A stretch of 64,000 bases of DNA from an uncultured Oscillospiraceae bacterium (GTDB lineage Bacteria > Bacillota > Clostridia > Oscillospirales > JAAYXM01). The notes under the pieces are model-generated. The model did not search any database and was not told where the DNA came from. It worked only from the letters and a program-made list of their open reading frames with translations. The DNA is taken from the NCBI GenBank assembly GCA_934446465.1, contig CAKSEF010000001.1, positions 1 to 64,000 on the forward strand, given 5' to 3'. A program made the position numbers and the translations under genes. Position 1 is the first letter of the stretch, and every line of letters starts with the position of its first letter. Positions 18,574 through 25,222 of this stretch are shown here, piece by piece.

Positions 18574-18921
18574 TTAGTCCGCCATTATGGAATCGACATA
18601 CACGTCTACGCGGCCTACGCCCACGCGTGTAACACGTTCTACATTATAGCGCACTTCTTTAATTATTGACTCACAAACGGCGGTGATGTTTACGCCGTGT
18701 TCGACGATTATGTGTACGTCAATATTTACTTTGTCGTCCGAAAATGTAACCTTTACCCCGCGGGACATATTCTCGCGCTTTAAAAGGCTGACGAGTCCGT
18801 CCTTCATATTGCGGTACGCCATTCCGCGCACACCGAAGCAATTCGTCGCGGCATTCCCGGCAATGACCGTAAATACTTCATTAGTTATTTCTATTGAACC
18901 TTTGTCGTTGTTTATTATCAT
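18574..18921 (-). CDS. Asp23/Gls24 family protein
   Basis: A 115-aa protein of the Asp23/Gls24 (DUF322) family, near-universal upstream of yloV/fakA in Firmicutes. The strands GSIEITNEVFTVIAGNAA and the VDVHIIVEHGVNI block are typical, ending with a VGRVDVYVDSI strand. Members associate with the membrane or cell envelope and relate to stress, but this short basic form (YloU type) has no settled biochemical role. GGAGG lies 7 bases before ATG at 18921, which fixes the start against a longer frame to 18957. Confidence 0.9.
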   Translation of the reverse strand: MIINNDKGSIEITNEVFTVIAGNAATNCFGVRGMAYRNMKDGLVSLLKRENMSRGVKVTFSDDKVNIDVHIIVEHGVNITAVCESIIKEVRYNVERVTRVGVGRVDVYVDSIMAD

Positions 18922-18971
18922 ATACTGTCCTCCATAAAAGAATCGATATATATGCACAAGTCTACGTTTAT

Positions 18972-19000
18972 ATTATATTCCATTTTTTCGAATAACTCAA
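18972..19000 (-). promoter_or_regulatory. sigma-A promoter of asp23-fakA-recG
   Basis: Minus-strand TTGAGT (19000-18995), 17-bp spacer, TATAAT (18977-18972). Confidence 0.75.
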
Positions 19001-19053
19001 TAGCTAAATTTAAAATTCGGTCCTTTTGTGTAAATCGAGCGACTTTTTGTCTA

Positions 19054-19083
19054 TTGACCGACATTTTATATATGTGATAAAAT
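19054..19083 (+). promoter_or_regulatory. probable sigma-A promoter of nagB
   Basis: TTGACC (19054-19059), 18-bp spacer, TAAAAT (19078-19083), divergent from the asp23 promoter 54 bases away. No GntR/NagR-type palindrome is evident. Confidence 0.6.
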
Positions 19084-19117
19084 ATAACATGTAATATTAT
19101 AATTGAGGTGTAATGTA

Positions 19118-19843
19118 ATGAAAGTAGTTGTTTGCAAAACTTATGATGATGTTTCACGCGAGGCTGCTAAGATTGTAGCCGAGCAGATTAACAACAAACC
19201 CGACACCGTTCTAGGTCTTGCTACGGGCAGTTCTCCTGTCGGTATGTACAAGGAGCTTGCGCGCCTTAACAAAGAGGGCAAACTTGATTTTTCAAAGGTT
19301 ACTACATTTAATCTTGACGAGTACTTCCCGATTAAGCGTTCAAACGACCAGAGCTATTACTATTTCATGTTTACAAATCTCTTCAATCATGTTAATATTG
19401 ACAAGGAGAATGTGAACGTTCCTAACGGCGAGGTATCGGACCCCGATGCCGAGTGCCGTGCATATGACGAAAAGATTGAGAATTACGGCGGAATCGACCT
19501 GCAGGTTCTCGGCATCGGTCATAACGGTCATATCGGTTTCAACGAGCCCGATGAAAAGCTTATTGCGGCCACGCACGTAACATCCCTCACCGAGAGCACG
19601 TTCAATGCCAACTCGGGATATTTTGAAAACCCGAAGGATATGCCTATGAAAGCACTCACCATGGGACTTGCCCCTATTATGAAGGCAAAAAAGATTGTAA
19701 TGGTCATAAGCGGAAAATCCAAGGCTCCTATTGTAAAGCGCATGCTTGACGGAACTATCGGAACGGATTGCCCCGCATCGGTACTCAGTATGCACAATGA
19801 CGTTACGGTCTTCCTTGATGAGGATGCAGCTTCACTTCTCTAA
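19118..19843 (+). CDS. nagB: glucosamine-6-phosphate deaminase
   Basis: A 241-aa enzyme converting glucosamine-6-phosphate to fructose-6-phosphate and ammonia. LGLATGSSPVGMY near residue 33, FNLDEYFPI near 67 and LGIGHNGHIGFNEP near 130 are canonical. The C-terminal ITGK-like segment is less conserved. GAGGTG lies 7 bases before ATG at 19118. It precedes glycerate kinase by 29 bases, likely one operon. This is the standard enzyme, in contrast to the divergent NagB-like protein at 1367-2314. Confidence 0.95.
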   Translation: MKVVVCKTYDDVSREAAKIVAEQINNKPDTVLGLATGSSPVGMYKELARLNKEGKLDFSKVTTFNLDEYFPIKRSNDQSYYYFMFTNLFNHVNIDKENVNVPNGEVSDPDAECRAYDEKIENYGGIDLQVLGIGHNGHIGFNEPDEKLIAATHVTSLTESTFNANSGYFENPKDMPMKALTMGLAPIMKAKKIVMVISGKSKAPIVKRMLDGTIGTDCPASVLSMHNDVTVFLDEDAASLL

Positions 19844-19872
19844 TACACAGTCAGTTAAACAGAGGTCTGCTT

Positions 19873-21006
19873 ATGAAAAAGTTCATTATTGCTCCGGATT
19901 CCTTCAAAGGTACCGCAAGCGCAGAGGAGATATGCCGTATAGGCGGTAATGCCATAAAGCGCATAATTCACGGTGCGGAGATTTTTCCTCTCCCTGTTGC
20001 CGACGGCGGCGAAGGCACTTCGGATTGCTTCCGCGCATGTCTCGGCGGCGAGCGTATAGAACTTTCCGTAAGCGGGCCTCATTTTGATAAGGTCATGTCA
20101 TATTATACCCTCGCGGATGACACGGCTGTTATTGAGATTGCGGCGGCGGCTTCACTGCCTATGGCCGGAGAAAACAACGACCCGTCTCTTGCGACGACAT
20201 ACGGAGTCGGAGAATTGATTTCCGACGCGCTCAGGCGCGGTGCAAAACGCATTGTTCTCGGTCTCGGCGGAAGCGCGACGAATGATGCGGGATGCGGTCT
20301 TGCCGCAGTGCTCGGTGTCAGATTTATTGACAGTGACGGCAATGATTTTATACCGACAGGCGGAACTCTCTCGAAAATCTCCGAAATAGACATCTCATGT
20401 GCAAAAGAGCTTTTAAGCGGGGTCGAGGTTACTGCGATGTGCGACGTGGATAATCCGCTTTTCGGAAGGAACGGAGCATCGTATGTGTTTGCCCCGCAGA
20501 AGGGCGCCGACAGTGCGATGGTTGAATTTCTTGACGGCAATCTGCGGTATTTTGCCGATGTTGTCAAACGCAATCTCGGAATTGACATATCCTCAATTCA
20601 AGGCGGAGGCGCGGCAGGCGGAGCCGGCGCGGGCGCTTTGGTCTTTTTAGGCGCTGAGCTTCGCAGCGGGATTGACACCGTGCTTGATATCTGCGGATTC
20701 GATTCACTTTTAAAAGATGCCGACCTTGTGATAACGGGTGAAGGCAGAATTGACAGCCAGACATCCGGCGGGAAGGCAGTTTCCGGCATCGCGGTGCGTG
20801 CCAAAAACGCCGGTATTCCCGTCGCCGTAATAGCGGGCGACATCGGAGACAACATTGAAAGTCTCTATGACACAGGCGTTTCTTTCGTCTTGAGTACCAA
20901 CCGAGTTGCGAAGAATTTTTCCGAAACAAAGCACCGTGCAAAGAGCGATTTGGAACTCACATTTGAAACTCTTGCGAGAATCATTAAAACTATTGAAAAG
21001 AATTAG
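19873..21006 (+). CDS. glycerate kinase (GlxK/GarK family)
   Basis: A 377-aa kinase phosphorylating D-glycerate to 2- or 3-phosphoglycerate. The N-terminus FIIAPDSFKGTASAEEI, PVADGGEGTSDC near residue 40, and LGLGGSATNDAGCG near 130 are family signatures, with TGEGRIDSQTSGGKA near 290. Length is normal. CAGAGGT lies 7 bases before ATG. The tRNA-Val promoter begins inside its 3' end. Confidence 0.95.
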   Translation: MKKFIIAPDSFKGTASAEEICRIGGNAIKRIIHGAEIFPLPVADGGEGTSDCFRACLGGERIELSVSGPHFDKVMSYYTLADDTAVIEIAAAASLPMAGENNDPSLATTYGVGELISDALRRGAKRIVLGLGGSATNDAGCGLAAVLGVRFIDSDGNDFIPTGGTLSKISEIDISCAKELLSGVEVTAMCDVDNPLFGRNGASYVFAPQKGADSAMVEFLDGNLRYFADVVKRNLGIDISSIQGGGAAGGAGAGALVFLGAELRSGIDTVLDICGFDSLLKDADLVITGEGRIDSQTSGGKAVSGIAVRAKNAGIPVAVIAGDIGDNIESLYDTGVSFVLSTNRVAKNFSETKHRAKSDLELTFETLARIIKTIEKN

Positions 21007-21021
21007 CTTTTGTGATATCAT
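20993..21021 (+). promoter_or_regulatory. promoter of tRNA-Val
   Basis: TTGAAA (20993-20998), 17-bp spacer, TATCAT (21016-21021). It overlaps the last codons of glycerate kinase and lies 31 bases before the mature tRNA. Confidence 0.6.
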
Positions 21022-21052
21022 AACAGAGGTCTCGTTTGAGACTTCCTAATAC

Positions 21053-21129
21053 GGAGGCGTAGCTCAGTCGGTTAGAGCGCTTGCTTCACATGCAAGAAGT
21101 CGGGGGTTCGAGTCCCTTCGCCTCTACCA
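21053..21129 (+). tRNA. tRNA-Val (anticodon CAC)
   Basis: A full 77-base cloverleaf with encoded CCA. The anticodon loop TTCACAT gives CAC (valine, codon GUG) on a CTTGC/GCAAG stem, D-arm GCTC/GAGC, TTCGAGT T-loop. The acceptor stem starts with a G-U pair, and the T stem has two G-U pairs (GGGGG with CCCTT). Confidence 0.95.
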
Positions 21130-21194
21130 TAATGACCGCCCATGCCGATGTGCGGATGAGTTTCAAATTTCGGTTCGCACAGAAATCACCTTAT

Positions 21195-21247
21195 AAAAGC
21201 AGTGCCCAGTCATCGAATAAGCTGTTTGATGGTCGGGCATTGCTTTT
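21195..21247 (+). terminator. terminator downstream of tRNA-Val
   Basis: AAAAGCAGTGCCC (21195-21207) pairs with GGGCATTGCTTTT (21235-21247) with one G-U, then a T-rich stretch. The rest of the 279-bp gap to the MATE gene shows no gene or clear promoter. Confidence 0.7.
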
Positions 21248-21408
21248 CGTTTTATTCATTTGCGGAACTGTGCGTAGTACTGACGTTTTCTGCTATAAAA
21301 CCGGTCATGAGAAATATGCAAATTTCACCGTGGCAACATGAACAAACGGCAGAATGTTCAACCGAGTCCGCAAATGTGCGGCATGTCGCCTTTCGGAGGT
21401 TTATCAAT

Positions 21409-22800
21409 ATGGCAAAGTCCTTAAATGTCAGGAGCTCACACGGTGAAATTCAGATGACCGACGGCTCTCTGTGGAAAAATATGTTTCTTTTCAGCATTCC
21501 GCTTATGCTGTCCCAGCTTTTGCAGGTGCTTTTCAATATGGCGGACGTGGCAGTTGTCGGTAAATTTTCCAGTGCGGAAGCTTTAGGCGCGGTCGGCTCG
21601 ACCGCAATCCTTGTATCCCTGTTTACCGGCTTTCTTATCGGTATGGGAAGCGCGGTCAACGTCTGTGTCGCGCAGCACCTCGGCGCACAGAACAAAGCGT
21701 GTACATCCTCTTCAATCCGCACCTCTTTTGTGCTCTGCCTTGCGACGGGCTGCATAATCATGGTGCTTTGTCTTATCTCCGCACGATTCATGCTTGAGCT
21801 GCTCGGCACAAAGGACGACCTCATCGAGGGGGCTGTGCTCTATTTCCGTATATATGCGCTCGGTATGCCTGCTCTCGGAGTTTTTAATTTTGGCAACGGT
21901 GTTCTCAGTGCGAACGGAGATACAAAGCGTCCGCTTGCCTATCTCACGGTTGCAGGTATTCTGAATGTAATTTTTAATCTGTTTTTCGTCATCGTCTGCG
22001 GGATGGCGGAGGACGGCGTTGCGCTTGCCAGCATCATAACACAGTATATATCCGCGGTGCTTATCCTTATACATATGGGACGGCAGGATGACGACTGCAC
22101 CTTCCGTTTTAAAGATTTGAAAAACGGGATAGACAAGGCCGAGGAAAAACACATCCTCGGGCTGGGGATTCCGGCAGGACTTCAGAATGCCATTTTTGCC
22201 GTTGCCAACCTCTTTATACAGGGCGCGGTCAACTCCTTTGATTCTGTCATGGTCGAGGGAAATGCCGCTGCCGCCAATGCGGATGCGGTCATCTATAACA
22301 TTATGGCGGCATTCTATACCGCCTGCTCAACCTTTATGGGTCAGAACTTGGGAGCCAAAAAGCATGAGCGTGTGCTGAAAAGCTATTTTATCGGCATCAC
22401 ATATTCCTTTTTGGCCGGTGCAGTGCTCGGAGTTGCTTTGTTCCTGTTTGGCAGAGGTTTCTTATCTTTGTTTGCAAATGACGAGGCGGTCATTGAGGCA
22501 GGATTACAGCGCACTCGCATTATGTGTTTTTCTTATGCTTTCAGCGCTTTTATGGACTGCACCATTGCGGCCTGCCGCGGTATCGGCAAGAGCTTTGCGC
22601 CGACGGTCATCGTTATCATTGGCTCCTGCGTATTCCGCGTTGCGTGGATTTATACCATATTTGCTCATTTCCATACCATCCCGTCCCTGTACCTGCTGTA
22701 CATTTTTTCGTGGGTCATCACGGCGGTTGCGGAGATTATATGCTTTGTCATCAGCTATAAAAATCTTGACACTATCGGTTGTTTATCCTCTTGCAGATAA
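21409..22800 (+). CDS. MATE family efflux transporter
   Basis: A 463-aa inner-membrane exporter with about 12 predicted membrane helices in two repeated halves. The segment IPLMLSQLLQVLFNMADVAVVGKFSS near residue 27 onward is the typical MATE opening, and PAGLQNAIFAVANL near 260 starts the second half. Such proteins expel cationic drugs or metabolites using sodium or proton gradients; the substrate is not predictable. GGAGG lies 9 bases before ATG at 21409, so a longer open frame from 21202 is rejected. It starts the accessory pocket downstream of tRNA-Val. Base composition is only mildly different from neighbours. Confidence 0.9.
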   Translation: MAKSLNVRSSHGEIQMTDGSLWKNMFLFSIPLMLSQLLQVLFNMADVAVVGKFSSAEALGAVGSTAILVSLFTGFLIGMGSAVNVCVAQHLGAQNKACTSSSIRTSFVLCLATGCIIMVLCLISARFMLELLGTKDDLIEGAVLYFRIYALGMPALGVFNFGNGVLSANGDTKRPLAYLTVAGILNVIFNLFFVIVCGMAEDGVALASIITQYISAVLILIHMGRQDDDCTFRFKDLKNGIDKAEEKHILGLGIPAGLQNAIFAVANLFIQGAVNSFDSVMVEGNAAAANADAVIYNIMAAFYTACSTFMGQNLGAKKHERVLKSYFIGITYSFLAGAVLGVALFLFGRGFLSLFANDEAVIEAGLQRTRIMCFSYAFSAFMDCTIAACRGIGKSFAPTVIVIIGSCVFRVAWIYTIFAHFHTIPSLYLLYIFSWVITAVAEIICFVISYKNLDTIGCLSSCR

Positions 22801-22877
22801 ATATACTGCAGAATAACGCCGAGGGAGCGTTTAGGATACTTGGCGACGGCAAAAATACAGAAGTACGAATTATATAA
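22797..22877 (+). pseudogene. possible coding remnant after the MATE gene
   Basis: An open stretch overlapping the MATE stop in another frame reads like protein (QNNAEGAFRILGDGKNTEV) and ends in TAA, but has no start codon or ribosome site. It may be the tail of a gene whose body was lost. I cannot assign a family. Confidence 0.25.
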
Positions 22878-22897
22878 GTTACGGAGGTAAGCGACAT

Positions 22898-23065
22898 ATG
22901 GGAAAGTTTAGAACTGTAATATCTATTATCACTATGGTCATTGCCGGAATCGTTGGTTTTTTCATTGGAGCGGCCATGAATGAAGCGATGGGCGGAGCTG
23001 TTTTGTTTTCGATGATTGCCGGAACCGCCTGCATCGTTTATACAATAGATAATCACAAGGAATGA
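22898..23065 (+). CDS. small two-helix membrane protein (55 aa)
   Basis: A short gene starting MGKFRTVISIITMVIAG and ending DNHKE. It has two hydrophobic segments (about residues 6-26 and 33-50) joined by MNEAMGG, predicting a hairpin in the membrane. GGAGG lies 10 bases before ATG. It lies 97 bases after the MATE gene and 48 before the acetyltransferase pseudogene. No family is recognised; it could be a partner of the exporter or an orphan. Confidence 0.6.
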   Translation: MGKFRTVISIITMVIAGIVGFFIGAAMNEAMGGAVLFSMIAGTACIVYTIDNHKE

Positions 23066-23068
23066 TAC

Positions 23069-23093
23069 AATTTCCGGCTTCCGGAACTGAAAA
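23069..23093 (+). repeat. degenerate direct repeat, copy 1
   Basis: Its core GCTTCCGGAACTGAAAA (23077-23093) differs by one base from GCTTGCGGAACTGAAAA at 23911-23927. Flanking bases AATTTC also match, with a one-base gap. The pair brackets the broken acetyltransferase gene. Confidence 0.5.
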
Positions 23094-23113
23094 GAGGAAG
23101 AGATAAAATTATT

Positions 23114-23706
23114 ATGACAGAGAAGGAAAAGATGCAAAAGCAGATGCTCTACGATGCGAATAGCGATAGAGATTTATCAGGCGAAAGAGCCAAAGCAAAA
23201 AACCTTTGCTATCAGTTCAATCAACTGCGTCCCTCTGATGAAGCAGGACAGCAGTCGCTTATGAAAAAGCTGTTAGGAAAAACGAAGGGTTCATTCTGCA
23301 TTATTTCCCCGTTCTGGTGCGATTACGGTTATAACATTGAAATCGGAGAAAATTTCTTTGCCAATCACAACACTGTTATTCTTGACGGAGCCAAGGTGAC
23401 CTTCGGCGACAATGTGTTCATTGCCCCCGATTGCGGCTTTCACACGGCAGGCCACCCGATTGATTTCGAGCGTCGTAATCAGGGGTCGGAGTATGCTATC
23501 CGATTACCGTAGGCGATAATGTATGGATAGGTGCGGGTGTTCATGTAATGCCCGGAGTTACGATTGGAAGCAATGTTGTGATAGGCGGCGGCAGCGTCGT
23601 GGTCAAGGATATTCCAAGTAATTCGGTTGCTGTCGGCAATCCGTGCAGGGTCATCAGGTCTATCACAGAAGATGATAAAAAGAAATGCTGGGATAGGCAG
23701 ATTTGA
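23114..23706 (+). pseudogene. frameshifted maltose/galactoside-type sugar O-acetyltransferase
   Basis: The first frame (23114-23512) gives the N-terminal mac domain MTEKEKMQKQMLYDANSDRD and the start of the left-handed beta helix, including the PFWCDYG motif and HTAGHP with the catalytic histidine. After GSEYA the frame shifts; the continuation from 23497 in another frame reads [20 protein letters not shown] and runs to a TGA at 23706, ending with [12 protein letters not shown] single missing base near 23495-23497 explains this. The enzyme would acetylate a sugar from acetyl-CoA. Either a true recent pseudogene or a sequencing error. Confidence 0.82.
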
Positions 23707-23734
23707 GTTTGATGAAGCGGAGTGAATTGCATGG

Positions 23735-23883
23735 CAGACAAATGACAATGATATCGCACGCAAAATCCTCTCGTACACCAAGGCTGATTTACCCCTCCGT
23801 TTCAGACAGAGAAAGAATTGAGAGATATTTTGCAGAAAATGTATAAGGAAACCAACATCCATATTGACGGGTCGATAGTATAA
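23735..23883 (+). pseudogene. decayed coding remnant
   Basis: Two overlapping frames read like one protein broken by a shift near 23790: NDIARKILSYTKAD, then TEKELRDILQKMYKETNIHI and a short tail to TAA at 23883. No start codon or ribosome site is present and I cannot name the family. Confidence 0.35.
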
Positions 23884-23902
23884 AATAACGGCTGAAAAGT
23901 AA

Positions 23903-24100
23903 AAATTTCAGCTTGCGGAACTGAAAAAACACGGATTTACGGAGATAATCGTTCCATTTATCATATGGGGCAGATACAGAAAGAAATTTTTCAAATATTG
24001 TCTGCCGATTTCATTTCAATTCCACTACACACAGATGGACGGCGCACATACAGGAAAGTTTTTAGCTAACTTACAATGTGAAATTGATAAGTTAAAATGA
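23903..24100 (+). pseudogene. 5'-truncated gene fragment (65 codons, no start)
   Basis: An open frame with protein-like sequence (begins KFQLAELKKHGFTEIIVPF, includes QMDGAHTGKFLANLQ) runs to TGA at 24100 but has a stop just before it and no usable start codon. It looks like the C-terminus of a soluble protein of unknown family. Together with the fragment before it, it fills the 435-base gap between the acetyltransferase and the next gene. A 7-bp hairpin (23891-23912) sits at its left edge. Confidence 0.4.
23904..23927 (+). repeat. degenerate direct repeat, copy 2
   Basis: Partner of the copy at 23069-23093, about 830 bases away; 16 of 17 core bases match. Confidence 0.5.
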
Positions 24101-24109
24101 TAAAAATGT

Positions 24110-24137
24110 TTCCCCGAGGTAAATTGACCTCGGGGAA
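24110..24137. terminator. bidirectional terminator closing the accessory pocket
   Basis: A perfect 11-bp stem TTCCCCGAGGT / ACCTCGGGGAA with a 6-base loop and T-rich flanks on both strands. It ends the esterase operon on the minus strand, whose last stop is at 24143. Confidence 0.85.
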
Positions 24138-24142
24138 TATTT

Positions 24143-25222
24143 TTAGCTTTTCTTTACGGCATCGAAGAACTCGGAAAACAAATTCTTTTCCGCATCAAAG
24201 GTATGGCCGCCGTTCCAGACATTAAATACGAACTTTTCTTTTCCCTTGTCTCCGTATGCGTCGTAGTATTTATAGACGCGCGAAGCCTCTTTTTCAGCCG
24301 TTTTATAATCAAAAACGGCATCTTCCCTTCCCACATCCACAAACAGCGCTCTCGGCGCGCAAAGCGCGGCGACCTCGGCGTCATGGAAGAGTTTATGACT
24401 TCCCTTATATCCCCAATCGGCAAAGCATGAGCTGTTGCGGTCGTTAAACGAAGCGGCATTATACGCTGCTTTTATACGCATGTCCGCCGCGGTTGTGTGC
24501 ATTGAGAAATATCCGCCGTAGGAAACTCCCATCATGCCGATTTTTTCACCGTCTATATATTCAAGCGAAGACAGAAAATCGATACATCTGCGCAGGCAGA
24601 ACACTTCAAAACCCGTCATGCTAAGCCCGAGTCTTTTAAGCTCCCTGTCAATTTCCGCGCGGTTAAACAGCGGTTCTGCAACGGGAAATTTCTCGCCTGT
24701 CGATACATCAAAATTCCAAAGCATGAGCTGAGGCGCAAATACGGCAAATCCCTTTTCAAGTGCGCGCTTTGTAAAATTGCAGTATACGTTTTTTCCGCAC
24801 ATATCGGAGCAGAACTCGGGTATTCCCCCGCCCCCGTGCTGTGCTATAATGAGCGGATATTTTTCGTTTTTCTCTTTCGGAAGCTGGAGTATGCCGTAAA
24901 ACGGCATACCCTCCATTACGCTTATACTCAATCGAAAATACTTGCCGAAATCATCTTCGGCAAACGGTGAGAACTCTGCCGTCGGAATATCGTTCGGATA
25001 TTTTTTTACGGGAGAGCCTATCATATCGAGGAATTTTTTTCGGTAATATCCGGGGTTTTCCGCAAGCTTTTCGGGTGTCATAAACCTCTCCCTCTCACGG
25101 TACGACTCCTCTTTTGCGGCATCAATATACTTGTTTACAGCGTCAAAATACGCTCGGCAGTATTTATCGCCGCCCTGATGACCGCCTGTATAGAACTTTT
25201 TTCCGTGGAATGTGTTTTCCAT
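24143..25222 (-). CDS. alpha/beta hydrolase (acetyl-xylan-esterase-like)
   Basis: A 359-aa serine hydrolase. The nucleophile lies in GVSYGGY (about residue 253), preceded by KIGMM. Later come DVGREDAVF (acid) near 307 and WNGGHTF (histidine) near 342. A QHGGGG oxyanion segment is near 128. There is no signal peptide, so it works in the cytoplasm, perhaps removing acyl groups from imported oligosaccharides. Its start overlaps the stop of the preceding gene (TAATG), implying coupled translation. With the glycosidase-like and isomerase-like genes it forms a three-gene operon. The exact ester substrate is unknown. Confidence 0.78.
   Translation of the reverse strand: MENTFHGKKFYTGGHQGGDKYCRAYFDAVNKYIDAAKEESYRERERFMTPEKLAENPGYYRKKFLDMIGSPVKKYPNDIPTAEFSPFAEDDFGKYFRLSISVMEGMPFYGILQLPKEKNEKYPLIIAQHGGGGIPEFCSDMCGKNVYCNFTKRALEKGFAVFAPQLMLWNFDVSTGEKFPVAEPLFNRAEIDRELKRLGLSMTGFEVFCLRRCIDFLSSLEYIDGEKIGMMGVSYGGYFSMHTTAADMRIKAAYNAASFNDRNSSCFADWGYKGSHKLFHDAEVAALCAPRALFVDVGREDAVFDYKTAEKEASRVYKYYDAYGDKGKEKFVFNVWNGGHTFDAEKNLFSEFFDAVKKS

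Noticed and set aside
21202..21408. N-terminal extension of the MATE transporter (69 extra residues)
   Set aside because: The extension overlaps the tRNA terminator and has no ribosome site; GGAGG fixes the start at 21409.
21130..24142. integrative element or defence island beside tRNA-Val
   Set aside because: No integrase, no duplicated tRNA end, and no nuclease or toxin-like gene were found; only an eroded accessory pocket can be supported.
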